A stretch of 64,000 nucleotides of DNA from Desulforegula conservatrix Mb1Pa (GCF_000426225.1 NZ_AUEY01000008.1:32536-96535), one strand, 5' to 3'. Positions 37,447 to 47,297 are shown, counted from the stretch's first letter. Program-made: numbers and translations. The notes: generated by a model from the sequence alone, not told the origin.

Positions 37447-39255
37447 TCAATCTGCCAGTGTTTCCCTAAGTCTTTCCACAAGCTCTTCAAAATACTCCAG
37501 CGCGGTTCTCACGGCCTTTTCTTCTGACATATCAACTCCGGCTGTTTTCAGAGCATCAATCGGATATACGGAACCTCCCAGCGAAAGAAATCCGAGATAT
37601 CGTTTTCTTTGTTCCTCACCTTCAGTCATGAGCTTTTTTGCCAGGGATATTGCCGCTGAAACTCCTGTGGCGTATTGATAAACATAGAATGCAGAGTAAA
37701 AATGCGGGATTCTCAGGCATTCGAGGCAAAGCGCATCGTCAATTTCGAGTTTTCCTCCAAAATATATTTCCAGGAGATTCTTGTAAGTCTTGGTTATTAC
37801 ATCGAGCGTGAGAGGCTCGTTTGCTTCTATCTTTGAATGTATGGCCTTTTCAAATTCTGCGAACTTTGTCTGGCGGTACATTGTTGATCTTATATTGTCT
37901 ATTTCCCTGCACAGAATATATGCTGTCATATTTCTGTTATCTTTATACTTTTCCAGAAGATATGCGCTTAGAAGGGTTTCATTAAAGGTTGACGCTACTT
38001 CAGCCACGAAAATGCTGTATCCGTGATTTGAGTACGGCTGGGTTTTGTTTGCAAGCCATGTGTGCATTGAATGGCCTGCCTCATGGATCAGGGTGTAAAG
38101 GCTGTTTATATTACCTGGTTCATAGTTCATCAATATATAAGGCGGAGAATCAAAGCATCCTGAAGAATATGCGCCAGTTTGTTTGCCCTTGTTTTCATAT
38201 CTGTCGACCCAGCCTTTTGTCAGGCCTTTTTCAAGAACGGATGTATATTCTTCGCCAAGCGGAGCAAGAGCCTGAATGCAGGTTTTTACGGCCTCGTCGT
38301 ATGGCATGTTGAATTCGACCTCAGGAACAAGCGGGATGTAAAGATCGTACATATGAAGATTTTCGAGGCCCAGGGCTTTTCTTCTGATGTCCAGATACTT
38401 TACAAGGGCAGGAACTCCTTTTTTTACTGCATCAAGGAGATTGTCATAAACAGTCTCAGGAATATTATTTGAAAACAGGGCTGATTTAAGACAGGATTCG
38501 TGTTTTCTAACCCTTGCATAGAACCAGTCCTTTTTGACAGAGCCTGAAAGCGAAGCTGCGATTGTATGTTTATGATTTATGTAAGCATCATAATACTGGA
38601 GAAAAGCTTTTTTTCGGATTTCCCTGTCAGGGTCCTGCATGAAAGTGACAAAATTGCCGTGGCTCAGTTCTCTTTCCCTTCCCTGGCCGTCTTTGATAGT
38701 CCCGAATTTCATGTCAACCGCATCGAGTTGCCCGAATATTTCCCTTGCTGAACTTGCCATTTCACCGGACATTGCAAGGAGTTCCTCGGTTTTGGCGTCC
38801 AGGGTATGAGGCTTCCAGCGTATTATTTTTTCAATATGGAATGAGTAATTTTTAATTGATGGATCAGTCATCCAGTTATTAATATCCTCATCCGGAATTT
38901 CCTGGATTTCTGGTTCCATGAAGCTTCCAGCCTGGGCTGCCCGGGTCGCCACATTCATGGCTTTCTGGAAAAAACCGGCATAATTGGGCGCTGACTTTTC
39001 TTCATCGTGCCTCAGATGGGCATATGTGAAAACCTTGTCAACCTTGCGGGAAATATCCATGTGGAAATCAAGGGCTTTTTTGAATATCTCGAATGAGGCT
39101 CCAAGTTTTCCTTTAAATGCTTCATACTCATTTATGCCGTTTTCTATTTCAGTAAAGAATTTGCTCCATTCATCATCTGAGCTGAAAAGCGGCGATAAAT
39201 CCCATCTATCTTCGTGCTTGATTTCTGTTCTTTCAGGTATTTTGAGAGCAGACAT
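37447..39255 (-). CDS. pepF: Oligoendopeptidase F (M3 family)
   Basis: Cytoplasmic zinc metallopeptidase that cleaves short peptides. 602 residues, the normal length, with the zinc motif HEAGHSMHTW about residue 390 and the third ligand downstream in FAEVASTFNE. No signal peptide. GGAGG lies 5 nt ahead of the ATG. It is flanked by the hairpin above and repeat copy 6. Confidence 0.95.
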   Translation of the reverse strand: MSALKIPERTEIKHEDRWDLSPLFSSDDEWSKFFTEIENGINEYEAFKGKLGASFEIFKKALDFHMDISRKVDKVFTYAHLRHDEEKSAPNYAGFFQKAMNVATRAAQAGSFMEPEIQEIPDEDINNWMTDPSIKNYSFHIEKIIRWKPHTLDAKTEELLAMSGEMASSAREIFGQLDAVDMKFGTIKDGQGRERELSHGNFVTFMQDPDREIRKKAFLQYYDAYINHKHTIAASLSGSVKKDWFYARVRKHESCLKSALFSNNIPETVYDNLLDAVKKGVPALVKYLDIRRKALGLENLHMYDLYIPLVPEVEFNMPYDEAVKTCIQALAPLGEEYTSVLEKGLTKGWVDRYENKGKQTGAYSSGCFDSPPYILMNYEPGNINSLYTLIHEAGHSMHTWLANKTQPYSNHGYSIFVAEVASTFNETLLSAYLLEKYKDNRNMTAYILCREIDNIRSTMYRQTKFAEFEKAIHSKIEANEPLTLDVITKTYKNLLEIYFGGKLEIDDALCLECLRIPHFYSAFYVYQYATGVSAAISLAKKLMTEGEEQRKRYLGFLSLGGSVYPIDALKTAGVDMSEEKAVRTALEYFEELVERLRETLAD

Positions 39256-39293
39256 TATTACCTCCGGCAGTGTACGAATAAAAAAGTGATTTT

Positions 39294-39424
39294 TATGGAC
39301 TGCAAAAAGTCAAAAAAAGCGTCGGAGTCATGCCGAACTTGATCCGGTATCCAGTATTCTTAGACACTTCTGGACTCCTGCCTACGCCGGAATGACGGTA
39401 ATCGGACTTTTTGCGACCTTGTCA
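39294..39424 (-). repeat. Interspersed repeat family A, copy 6 (reverse)
   Basis: About 131 bp, reverse, from TATGGACTGCAAAAAGTC to GACTTTTTGCGACCTTGTCA, with GACTCCTGCCTACGCCGGAAT and ACTTGATCCGGTATCC inside. It lies just upstream of pepF. Confidence 0.85.
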
Positions 39425-39734
39425 TACTTTGGTCTGTTTATTTAATTTTTTGTTTTTTTGCACAATATTTCATTGGGGGCAAAAAGCCAAAATTTATTTT
39501 GAAGCATATATTATTTTCGGTTTGTGGTTTAAAAAAGGTGGAGAGACTGTACGGAAAGACGTCTTTTGCCTCCCAGTCATGTCATTTTCAGAAAAAGCTA
39601 CTTAAACTTCTCAGTGACATGAATTTTGTTTTTCAGATTTCAACATTTAAAGGAATATGTCCTTTAAAAAAGGAGAGGCAGAAATGGAATTAAAAATATC
39701 CTCGAAAGGTTTCTGTTGAATGTGGATGGCTGTA
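39425..39734. other. Gene-poor interval
   Basis: Between repeat copy 6 and the tRNA terminator. A very short frame (39684-39719, 11 codons) has an excellent AGGAG ribosome site but is too short to judge; it may be the start of a lost gene. A 64-codon frame at 39499-39693 has no ribosome site or recognisable content, so I do not call it. Confidence 0.3.
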
Positions 39735-39764
39735 AAACAAAAAACCCCTTGATTGCTCAAGGGG
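39735..39764 (-). terminator. Terminator after tRNA-Met
   Basis: CCCCTTGA / TCAAGGGG stem (39745-39752 with 39757-39764), 4 nt loop, followed on the minus strand by TTTTTTG. It lies 37 bp past the tRNA 3' end. Confidence 0.85.
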
Positions 39765-39800
39765 CTTCGGACAGCTTTAGGACGCTGTTAGATTGTTGTT

Positions 39801-39877
39801 TGGTGGCGATGCAGGGACTTGAACCCCGGACCCTACGGATATGAGCCGTATGCTCTAACCAGCTGAGCTACATCGCC
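39801..39877 (-). tRNA. tRNA with CAT anticodon, probably elongator Met
   Basis: A 77-base cloverleaf with encoded CCA. Acceptor GGCGATG/CATCGCC, anticodon stem TACGG/CCGTA with loop CTCATAT, so the anticodon is CAT. The G1-C72 pair rules out initiator tRNA. It could be elongator Met or lysidine-modified Ile; stem sequence favours Met, but sequence alone does not settle it. Confidence 0.85.
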
Positions 39878-39940
39878 AAAACGGATCAGTTACTAACAGC
39901 TTAGGGTATATGCGTCAAGCAAAAAAATGCATTAAGCAAA

Positions 39941-42037
39941 TTAAAAAGACTTGATCACCTCAACGCTGTAATTTTCAAGGTTATCCGGCAGTTTTGAAAA
40001 TACAATCATGAAAGGAACTTCTTTGCCGGAAGGTATATTGGTATTCATACCATTAATACCGGTCTGATTTGAAAGCCTCTTGTCTATTTCAGTCATATCA
40101 ATGACCGCAAGATCAGCATTTGAAATCAAATTGCCGGCAAATATGGTTTTCTGCTGGGCCATTTCCTTCTTGGTTGTGAAAATCTTGCCGGTTATGCTTA
40201 TGTTGCTTCTCGGCATATTGTAATTATTGACTACTTTGCCTTCTATTATAAAGAGATTTCCCTCTTTTTGATTCTGGATGAATCTCTCTCTGTAATCGAC
40301 AAAATTTATCTTGAGGATTCCGGCAGGGTCTTCTGAGTTAAGTTCTGCTTTTCCTCCCAGGTATTTTCCTACATAGGGCAGGGTGGATAGAGTATCTCTG
40401 CCGATGCCTTTCATGAATACAGCATAATAGCCACCTGCAAGTACGATTATGATAAGCAGTAAAGCCAGAATCGGCGCCTTGCTTGATTCTTTCTGGGGCT
40501 TGAACTTGGGCTGGTTTTTATCAGCCAAAGGTTTCTGGGGAACATAGCTTGACACCGCAGGCTCAGGACTCATGTCAGCATCTTCAGGCATGGCTATTGT
40601 GGCATTGCCTGTGTCATTTAAATCATCTGCAAAAATGGTTGCAGCGATTTCTTTTTCTTCTGCCTTGACAGGTTCTCTTTTTGATGGGGCCGGTTTTGAA
40701 AAATCATCGTCCAGATCAAGATCAAATTCGAACTCTTCGGTCTTTGTTTTAACGCCGTCTTTTTTGGACGTTTCGTCAAGTTCAAGATCAAGGTCGAGCG
40801 AGAAATCAAGGTCATCTCCTCCCTTATCAAGAGTTAATGGCTCTTCGCTCTGGATATCAAACTCAAGCTCTATGTCTTCTGCTTCTGGTTTTGATTCAAG
40901 CTGGTCAAGATCAAGGACAAGATCCAGACTTAGGTCTTCTTCGTTGACTTTTGCGAGATCCGGTCTTATGGAGTCACCATCATCAAGCCCAAGATCCAGA
41001 TCGAGTTCTATTTCGTCTGTAGATGCCGAGGTTTTTGCAGGTTCAATTGTTTCATCAAGCCCCAGATCCAGATCAAGCTCTATTTCATCTCCCGGAGTTG
41101 AAGTTTTTGCAGATACAGGCGATTCATCAAGCCCAAGATCAAGATCAAACTCCAGGTTGTCTTCTGTGAAATCCTGTTTCTTGTTCTCAACTTTTGATGT
41201 GGCAGGTGATTCTCCTAACTCAAGGTCAAAATCAAGTTCAAAATCATCAGATACGGGCTTTGCTTTTGTTTCTACACTATCCATTCCAAGGTCAAGTTCG
41301 AGGTCGAGATCAAAGCTTTCTTCCAGTTTCTTTTCTGGCTGAGCAGGTTGAACCGAAGCGCTTTCAATGCCAAGATCAAGGTCAAGATCAATTTCATCAG
41401 GGATTTTACTGGCTGCCTGAGCTGGAGCTGTTTTTGTTTCTTCTCCGAGGTCTATGCCCAGATCCAGATCAAGGCTGATTTCCATGTCATCAACAGGAGG
41501 CGGAGCAGAATTTGTTGATACTGTTTCTCCTTCAAGATCAAAATCCATATCAAGATCGAGGTCGAGATCCGTCTCAAGACTTTCTTTCCTGCTTTTGCCA
41601 GCAGGCGATCCTTCAGGCTCTGTAAGGTCGAAATCCATGTCTGCGTCAATATCTATGTCATCCGAATCATCCACAGAGACTGCGTCAACCTCTTTGTCCG
41701 AGCCCATATCAAGGTCAAGATCAAGATTATCAATATCTATGTCAAAATCATCTTCTTCAGGGGCGGATTTTACTTTTTCGCCGATGTCATATCCAAGTGT
41801 CAGATCAAGATCTTCATCTTTTTCCATTTTAAGATCAAAATCATTTTCCTGGGATAATGTTGGTTTGCCCGGTTTCTGTACTACAGGTTCAGGAAAAGGT
41901 TCCGGCGTTATGGCAGCCTGGGGATACGCCACAAATACGCTTTTGCATTTGGAGCACCTTACCTTGGTGCCCGAAGGCTTTACCTTGCTGTCATCCATTT
42001 TGAATTTTGCTGAGCAATTATCACAGGTTATTATCAT
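39941..42037 (-). CDS. Zinc-ribbon membrane protein with a long Asp/Leu-repeat region and DUF3426
   Basis: 698 residues. Residues 1-38 form an MJ0042-type zinc finger (Cys5, Cys8, Cys28, Cys31). Residues about 60-450 are acidic low-complexity sequence built on DLDLDLGLDE-like units, many tandem. A membrane segment (about 524-544, LALLLIIIVLAGGYYAVF) precedes a DUF3426 domain (about 575-698). The family is common in deltaproteobacteria; function unknown. Topology suggests a cytoplasmic repeat stalk and a periplasmic domain. GAGGAG lies ahead of the ATG. hpt follows on the upstream side, 22 bp away. Confidence 0.85.
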   Translation of the reverse strand: MIITCDNCSAKFKMDDSKVKPSGTKVRCSKCKSVFVAYPQAAITPEPFPEPVVQKPGKPTLSQENDFDLKMEKDEDLDLTLGYDIGEKVKSAPEEDDFDIDIDNLDLDLDMGSDKEVDAVSVDDSDDIDIDADMDFDLTEPEGSPAGKSRKESLETDLDLDLDMDFDLEGETVSTNSAPPPVDDMEISLDLDLGIDLGEETKTAPAQAASKIPDEIDLDLDLGIESASVQPAQPEKKLEESFDLDLELDLGMDSVETKAKPVSDDFELDFDLELGESPATSKVENKKQDFTEDNLEFDLDLGLDESPVSAKTSTPGDEIELDLDLGLDETIEPAKTSASTDEIELDLDLGLDDGDSIRPDLAKVNEEDLSLDLVLDLDQLESKPEAEDIELEFDIQSEEPLTLDKGGDDLDFSLDLDLELDETSKKDGVKTKTEEFEFDLDLDDDFSKPAPSKREPVKAEEKEIAATIFADDLNDTGNATIAMPEDADMSPEPAVSSYVPQKPLADKNQPKFKPQKESSKAPILALLLIIIVLAGGYYAVFMKGIGRDTLSTLPYVGKYLGGKAELNSEDPAGILKINFVDYRERFIQNQKEGNLFIIEGKVVNNYNMPRSNISITGKIFTTKKEMAQQKTIFAGNLISNADLAVIDMTEIDKRLSNQTGINGMNTNIPSGKEVPFMIVFSKLPDNLENYSVEVIKSF

Positions 42038-42059
42038 GAGGCTCCTCGTGATTAGAGTA

Positions 42060-42605
42060 TTAAAATTTTAAATGATAAATGGCTGGAAGATGTCTGTACT
42101 GCTCTGCGTAATCTAAACCGTAACCTACAAGAAAACCTTCTTCCACGACATGGCCGGTGAAATCTATCTTTATTTCTGTTTTTCTGCGTTCCGGTTTGTC
42201 AATAAGAGCACATATTCTAAGTGATGCCGGCTTCATGGAAGATAGATAATCTTTAAGGTATGACAAGGTAGTGCCTGAATCTACAATGTCCTCAATTATG
42301 AGGACATCCTTGCCAGCAATATCAAGGCTTAAAGGCTTGGTTATTTTCACCTCTCCTGAAGATACGTCAGAATCACCGTAGCTGGAAGCCGCGATGAAAT
42401 CAATGGTTGCAGGAACCTTCAGTTTTCTGGCAAGATCGGCCATGAAAATGAAGCAGCCTTTAAGAGCACCAATAAGAATAAGGTTTTTATCCTTATATAA
42501 TTCAGAAAGCTCATCTGCTATTTCTTGCACTCTTTTTTCAATTTCTTTTTCAGTTACTACAGGGACAAGTTCTGGCATATTATTTTTTCTTGGCCGTTTG
42601 GACAC
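42060..42605 (-). CDS. hpt: Hypoxanthine phosphoribosyltransferase
   Basis: Purine salvage: hypoxanthine or guanine plus PRPP to the nucleotide. 181 residues from a GTG at 42605, with the PRPP loop LIIEDIVDSGTTLSYL and GALKGCFIFMADL near the N-terminus. An internal ATG (codon 10, 42578) is the alternative start and would match the usual family length better; neither has a strong ribosome site. Confidence 0.92.
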   Translation of the reverse strand: MSKRPRKNNMPELVPVVTEKEIEKRVQEIADELSELYKDKNLILIGALKGCFIFMADLARKLKVPATIDFIAASSYGDSDVSSGEVKITKPLSLDIAGKDVLIIEDIVDSGTTLSYLKDYLSSMKPASLRICALIDKPERRKTEIKIDFTGHVVEEGFLVGYGLDYAEQYRHLPAIYHLKF

Positions 42606-42815
42606 AGCCGGAATTTAGAGCGAAAATATTATAGTAAAACCACAGGAAATGCTTGAAAATAACCGTTATTTCTGAGTTTTGTCAAATGAAAAGAGGCACG
42701 GAAACCTTTTATTGCTTCCAATACTAAATATTTAATAGAGTGACGATTAATGGTCAACGCTTATTTTAAGGCCTTGTTTCTCTGAATTGTTGAAAATTTA
42801 AAAGATGGATAGTAT

Positions 42816-42949
42816 CTGACGAGTAGTAAAGAGTCATATTTTCGTCATTCCGGCGCAGTCCGGAATCCGGAAATAGCTGAACACACTGGCTGCTGAATCA
42901 AGCCCGGTATGACACCGTCGCCGTATTTTGATTTTTTGCGAGTCCATCA
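42816..42949 (+). repeat. Interspersed repeat family A, copy 7
   Basis: About 134 bp, forward. The left end is eroded (CTGACGAGTAGTAAAGAGTC) while the right end TTTTTTGCGAGTCCATCA is intact; CATTCCGGCGCAGTCCGGAAT is the first palindrome. It lies upstream of the ilv promoter. Confidence 0.75.
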
Positions 42950-43030
42950 GTATCTATTTTGCAGCAGAATCCGGTCTGCGTATATGCAAAGACGATATTT
43001 TTTTTGCAGTCAATGTTTAAAAATATTTTC

Positions 43031-43059
43031 TTGACTTAATCTATGTTGATTGTTAACTA
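43031..43059 (+). promoter_or_regulatory. Probable ilv operon promoter
   Basis: TTGACT (43031-43036), 17 nt, then TAACTA (43054-43059), about 30 bp before the leader peptide ATG. The same two hexamers, spacer length and the context GTTAACTAA occur at 53290-53318. Confidence 0.4.
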
Positions 43060-43089
43060 ACTAAGTTAACTATTATTTAAGGTATATAT

Positions 43090-43191
43090 ATGAACCGTAA
43101 TTCTGTCATTAGCCTAGTCGTGAACATTATTATCATTCTCGTGGTCGTCGTGGGCGTCACACGGGAGATGACGGGGCTGATAATGTCTTGA
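43090..43191 (+). CDS. Leader peptide of the ilv attenuator
   Basis: A 33-codon frame, ATG at 43090 with AAGG 7 nt upstream, stop TGA at 43189-43191. Its centre (residues 12-23) reads NIIIILVVVVGV: four Ile, one Leu and five Val in 12 codons. This is the composition of a branched-chain control peptide. It is not homologous to any protein by itself; its role is to make ribosome stalling depend on charged Ile/Leu/Val tRNA. The gene lies 87 bp upstream of ilvD. Confidence 0.93.
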   Translation: MNRNSVISLVVNIIIILVVVVGVTREMTGLIMS

Positions 43192-43250
43192 TGAGCGATT
43201 CATAAAATAAACTGAAAAGCCGTTATCAGCCAAAGCTGATAACGGCTTTT
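43175..43250 (+). promoter_or_regulatory. ilv transcription attenuator
   Basis: A perfect 16 bp terminator stem (43215-43230 with 43235-43250, loop CAAA) stands between the leader peptide and ilvD, followed by ATGCTTTT. GGCTGATAA at 43175-43183, which overlaps the last codons of the leader peptide, is a copy of part of the 3' arm and can pair with 43223-43231 as an antiterminator. A ribosome stalled in the Ile/Val run leaves it free; one that reaches the stop covers it. A small hairpin (43155-43159 with 43169-43173) may pause polymerase. Confidence 0.9.
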
Positions 43251-43278
43251 ATGCTTTTAAGGGAGATAAAGGGGAACC

Positions 43279-44946
43279 ATGAAAAGCGATCTGGTAAAAA
43301 AAGGTGTGGAGAGATCTCCTCACAGGTCCCTGTTCAAGGCAATGGGGTACACTGATGAAGAGATAAGACGGCCGATTATCGGCATAGCCAACTCGGCAAA
43401 CGAGATCATCCCTGGTCATGCACATCTTGACAAGATAGTCGATGCGGTCAAGGCTGGTATATACATGGCCGGAGGCATGCCTGTGGAGTTCGGAGTGATC
43501 GGGGTCTGTGACGGCATAGCCATGAATCATACAGGCATGCATTATTCGCTTGGAAGCCGTGAACTCATAGCTGATTCAGTCGAGGTGGTTGCGACTGCCC
43601 ACGCCTTTGACGCAATAGTAATGGTTCCCAATTGCGACAAGGTAGTGCCAGGAATGCTTATGGCAGCTGCAAGGCTCGATATTCCGACAATATTTATAAG
43701 CGGCGGTCCTATGCTTGCTGGGGTTCATCCTTCCAAACCAGGCAAAAAAGTCGATCTTATTACAGTATTTGAGGCGGTCGGAGCAGTCAAGTCCGGTAAA
43801 ATGACCGAGGCTGAACTACTTGAAATAGAAGACTCCGCATGCCCGACCTGTGGCTCATGTTCAGGAATGTTTACCGCAAATTCCATGAACTGTCTCACAG
43901 AAGCGATAGGTATGGGACTCCCTGGGAATGGCACAATACCTGCTGTAATGGCTGCAAGAATAAGACTGGCCAAAGAAGCAGGAATGAAGATTATGGAGCT
44001 TCTTGAAAAAGATATAACTCCTTCGAAAATAATGACAAAGCAGGCTTTCAACAATGCTCTGGCAGTTGACATGGCACTTGGCTGCTCGACAAATACAGTT
44101 CTGCATCTGCCGGCCATAGCAATGGAAGCAGGTATTGAAATAGATCTTAACATAATAAATGAAGTCAGCGCCAAGACTCCGCATCTTTGCTCCATGAGTC
44201 CCGGAGGAACCTATCATATTCAGGATCTCGATGCTGCCGGAGGAATTCAGGGCGTTATGAAGACTCTTTCAGATGCTGGACGAATGGATAACTCCTGTCT
44301 GACAGTAACAGGGAAGAATCTTGGAGAAAATCTCAAGTCAGCAAGGGTTCTTGACAGGGAAGTGATAAGGCCACTTGATAATCCATATCATGAAGTCGGC
44401 GGCCTTGCCGTTCTTTTTGGGAATCTTGCTCCTGAAGGCTGTGTTGTCAAGCAGTCTGCGGTTCGCCCGGAAATGATGAAGCACAAGGGGCCTGCGAGGG
44501 TCTTTAATTCCGAGGACGCGGCAAGCGCTGCCATCATGGCTGGTCAGATCAAAAGCGGTGATGTTGTAGTGATAAGATTCGAAGGCCCCATGGGAGGCCC
44601 CGGTATGCGCGAGATGCTGACCCCGACTTCCGCCATTGCAGGTATGGGACTCGACGCAGAAGTGGCGCTCATAACAGACGGAAGATTCTCAGGTGGTACA
44701 AGGGGTGCAGCCATCGGTCACGTTTCGCCTGAAGCAATGCAGGACGGCCCGATTGGAGCTGTCAATGAAGGAGATATCATCTCAATCGATATACCTGCAA
44801 AGACCATAACTCTTGAAGTGGGGGATGCCGAAATCAGAAAGAGAATTTCTGAAATGAAGAAGCCTGAGCCCAAGATAAAAAAAGGATATATGGCAAGGTA
44901 TGCGAAAATGGTGTCATCTGCAAGCAAGGGTGCTGTGATGAAATAG
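43279..44946 (+). CDS. ilvD: Dihydroxy-acid dehydratase
   Basis: Fe-S dehydratase of Ile/Val synthesis. 555 residues. Cluster/metal ligand blocks are [12 protein letters not shown] and [19 protein letters not shown]-terminal [12 protein letters not shown] is intact. First gene after the attenuator; it starts 29 bp past the terminator stem and is followed by ilvB. Confidence 0.96.
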   Translation: MKSDLVKKGVERSPHRSLFKAMGYTDEEIRRPIIGIANSANEIIPGHAHLDKIVDAVKAGIYMAGGMPVEFGVIGVCDGIAMNHTGMHYSLGSRELIADSVEVVATAHAFDAIVMVPNCDKVVPGMLMAAARLDIPTIFISGGPMLAGVHPSKPGKKVDLITVFEAVGAVKSGKMTEAELLEIEDSACPTCGSCSGMFTANSMNCLTEAIGMGLPGNGTIPAVMAARIRLAKEAGMKIMELLEKDITPSKIMTKQAFNNALAVDMALGCSTNTVLHLPAIAMEAGIEIDLNIINEVSAKTPHLCSMSPGGTYHIQDLDAAGGIQGVMKTLSDAGRMDNSCLTVTGKNLGENLKSARVLDREVIRPLDNPYHEVGGLAVLFGNLAPEGCVVKQSAVRPEMMKHKGPARVFNSEDAASAAIMAGQIKSGDVVVIRFEGPMGGPGMREMLTPTSAIAGMGLDAEVALITDGRFSGGTRGAAIGHVSPEAMQDGPIGAVNEGDIISIDIPAKTITLEVGDAEIRKRISEMKKPEPKIKKGYMARYAKMVSSASKGAVMK

Positions 44947-45028
44947 TATCAATTCCGATAGAATGCAAAAGGAACTCTGTGCCGGTTTTCGGCCTTTAAT
45001 CAGGTATATAGAAAGCGAGGAAAATGTC

Positions 45029-46714
45029 ATGGAAATGACAGGAGCACAAATCGTGATGAAATCCCTCAAAGACGAGGGTGTTGACGTAATTTTCGGTTAT
45101 CCTGGAGGCGCGGTAATAGATTTTTATGACGAGCTGACAAGGACTGATATAAAACATATTCTTGTGCGTCACGAACAGGGGGCTGTTCACGCAGCCGACG
45201 GTTTTGCAAGGGTTACCGGCGATGTCGGCGTGTGCATGGTTACATCAGGCCCTGGCGCCACAAATGCTGTAACCGGAATTGCAACCGCTTATATGGATTC
45301 CATTCCAATGGTTATCATCACAGGCCAGGTTCCGACCAGCCTTATTGGTAATGATGCTTTCCAGGAAGTTGATATCGTTGGTATTACGAGGCCATGCACC
45401 AAGCATAACTATCTTGTGAAAGATGTAAAAAAGCTGGCTTATATAATAAAGGAAGCCTTTCATATAGCAAGAACAGGAAGGCCTGGGCCGGTTCTTATTG
45501 ATATCCCCAAGGATATCACAAATTCAAGAACTGAATATGAGCAGCCCGGAGAGGTCAGTCTCAGATCTTATAATCCGAATTACAAACCGAATATGAAGCA
45601 GATCTCAAAGATCGCAAGTCTGATCAAGAATGCCAAAAAGCCTCTCATATTCAGCGGCGGCGGAATTATTCTCTCTGACTGCTCCAAGGAACTTACCGAA
45701 CTGGCCAGAAAGACGAATATTCCGGTAACTTCTTCTCTTATGGGCCTTGGCGGCTTTCCGGGGACAGACGATCTCTGGCTTGGAATGCTCGGAATGCATG
45801 GGACATATTGCGCTAACATGGCAATTTCTGAATGCGATCTCATGCTTGCCCTAGGCGTAAGATTTGATGACAGGGTTACAGGCAAAGTAGACGCTTTTGC
45901 AAAAAATGCGACCATAGTTCATGTTGACATTGATCCTACTTCGATACATAAAAACGTTCCTGTTCAGGTTCCAATTGTAGGTGATTGCAAAATTACTCTT
46001 TCTGTTTTAAATGAGCTTCTTGATCAGGAAAAACCGGAAATCATAAAGCCCGAACGAAAGGAATGGCTCGGTCAGGTCAGCGAATGGAAGACAGGGACCC
46101 CCCTTGCTTATAGTCAGAGTGATGTTATCAAGCCTCAGTACGTCGTTGAAAAGTTATATGAGCTCACTAAGGGCGAGGCAATAATAACGACAGAAGTTGG
46201 CCAGAACCAGATGTGGGCGGCCCAGTTTTATAAGTTTGCAACGCCCAATCAGTGGGTAACATCTGGCGGACTAGGCACCATGGGATTTGGCTTCCCCGCC
46301 GCAATAGGAGCGCAGATGGCGTTCCCGGACAAGATAGTTGTAGATGTTGCAGGTGACGGAAGCATTCAGATGAATATTCAGGAAATGGCAACAGCAGTCC
46401 AGTACGGCCTTCCTGTTAAGATAGTTATTTTGAATAACCGTTTCCTCGGAATGGTTAGACAGTGGCAGGAACTTTTTTACAAGCGTAATTACTCCAGCAC
46501 AAACATGGAACATGCGCCTGATTTTGTGAAGCTTGCAGAAGCGTATGGAGCAGCAGGATTCAGGGCTACAAAGCCTTCTGAGGTAGAAGAAGTTCTTAAA
46601 AAGGGCCTTGCAACTCCTGGGCCTGTTATCATGGATTTTGTGGTTGAGCGTGAGGAGTGTGTTTATCCCATGGTTCCTGCAGGAGCGCCAATTACCAATA
46701 TGCTGCTTGTATAG
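45029..46714 (+). CDS. ilvB: Acetolactate synthase, large subunit
   Basis: ThDP/FAD enzyme producing acetolactate and acetohydroxybutyrate. 561 residues from the ATG at 45029, which has GCGAGG 8 nt upstream; the open frame extends to 44963 without homology. FGYPGGAVIDFYD near the N-terminus holds the ThDP Glu region; GDGSIQMNIQE is the metal/ThDP motif. ilvN follows after 15 bp. Confidence 0.96.
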   Translation: MEMTGAQIVMKSLKDEGVDVIFGYPGGAVIDFYDELTRTDIKHILVRHEQGAVHAADGFARVTGDVGVCMVTSGPGATNAVTGIATAYMDSIPMVIITGQVPTSLIGNDAFQEVDIVGITRPCTKHNYLVKDVKKLAYIIKEAFHIARTGRPGPVLIDIPKDITNSRTEYEQPGEVSLRSYNPNYKPNMKQISKIASLIKNAKKPLIFSGGGIILSDCSKELTELARKTNIPVTSSLMGLGGFPGTDDLWLGMLGMHGTYCANMAISECDLMLALGVRFDDRVTGKVDAFAKNATIVHVDIDPTSIHKNVPVQVPIVGDCKITLSVLNELLDQEKPEIIKPERKEWLGQVSEWKTGTPLAYSQSDVIKPQYVVEKLYELTKGEAIITTEVGQNQMWAAQFYKFATPNQWVTSGGLGTMGFGFPAAIGAQMAFPDKIVVDVAGDGSIQMNIQEMATAVQYGLPVKIVILNNRFLGMVRQWQELFYKRNYSSTNMEHAPDFVKLAEAYGAAGFRATKPSEVEEVLKKGLATPGPVIMDFVVEREECVYPMVPAGAPITNMLLV

Positions 46715-46729
46715 AAAGGAAGACTGGCC

Positions 46730-47212
46730 ATGAATGAAGAAAAACATATTTTGTCGATTCTTGTTGATAACGAGCCTGGAGTTCTTTCAAGAATAGCCGG
46801 CCTTTTCAGCGGCAGGGGATACAATATTGAAAGCCTGAGCGTTGCTGAAACCAATGATCCAAAGGTATCAAGGGTAACTATGGTTACGACCGGGGTTGCC
46901 CAGATTATAGAGCAAATAAAGAAACAGCTTCACAAGCTTGTTAACGTCATCACCGTACATGATTTGACAGGTAAGGCTTATGTCCACAGGGAGCTGGTTC
47001 TTGTCAAGGTATATACCAGACCGGAAACAAGGGGCGAAATTCTCAGGATAGCTGATGTTTTCAGGGCAAAGATTGTTGATGTTGGTAATGAACATTATAC
47101 CGTCGAAGTCACTGGCTCTGAAGATAAAATATCGGCTATATTGAAAATTTTTCAGCCTATGGGTATAAAGGAAATTGTCCGTACAGGCCCTGTAGCTCTT
47201 TTTAGGGAATAA
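46730..47212 (+). CDS. ilvN: Acetolactate synthase, small (regulatory) subunit
   Basis: 160 residues: N-terminal ACT domain (about 4-80; ILVDNEPGVLSRIAGLFSGRGYNIESL) that binds valine for feedback inhibition, and the C-terminal stimulation domain. Forms the holoenzyme with IlvB. It is followed by a repeat family B copy, a family A copy, then ilvC. Confidence 0.95.
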   Translation: MNEEKHILSILVDNEPGVLSRIAGLFSGRGYNIESLSVAETNDPKVSRVTMVTTGVAQIIEQIKKQLHKLVNVITVHDLTGKAYVHRELVLVKVYTRPETRGEILRIADVFRAKIVDVGNEHYTVEVTGSEDKISAILKIFQPMGIKEIVRTGPVALFRE

Positions 47213-47216
47213 CATT

Positions 47217-47265
47217 TTTCCGGCGGCCCGCTTTTTTTTAAAAGCTCCGCTAAAAGCTTTAGGTT
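47217..47265 (+). repeat. Short repeat family B, copy 1
   Basis: TTCCGGCGGCCCGCTTTTTT, then AAGCTCCGCTAAAAGCTTTAG. Related copies are at 50721-50763 (reverse) and 54256-54305. It directly follows the ilvN stop codon, as the others follow cimA and a TPR gene terminator, so it might be a decayed terminator-associated element. Confidence 0.55.
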
Positions 47266-47297
47266 TTTGGCTCGGACAGATATAAAATGATTGAATA

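Noticed and set aside
39801..39877. Initiator tRNA-fMet
   Set aside because: The acceptor begins with a G1-C72 pair and the anticodon stem lacks the three G-C pairs of initiators.
40572..41342. 256-codon Ser/Arg-rich antisense frame
   Set aside because: Antisense of the Asp/Leu repeat gene; its composition is the mirror of the GAT/CTT/GAC codon bias.
40618..41649. CRISPR-like spaced repeats in the Asp-rich gene
   Set aside because: The repeat units are in-frame codons of one protein of varying length, without unique spacers.
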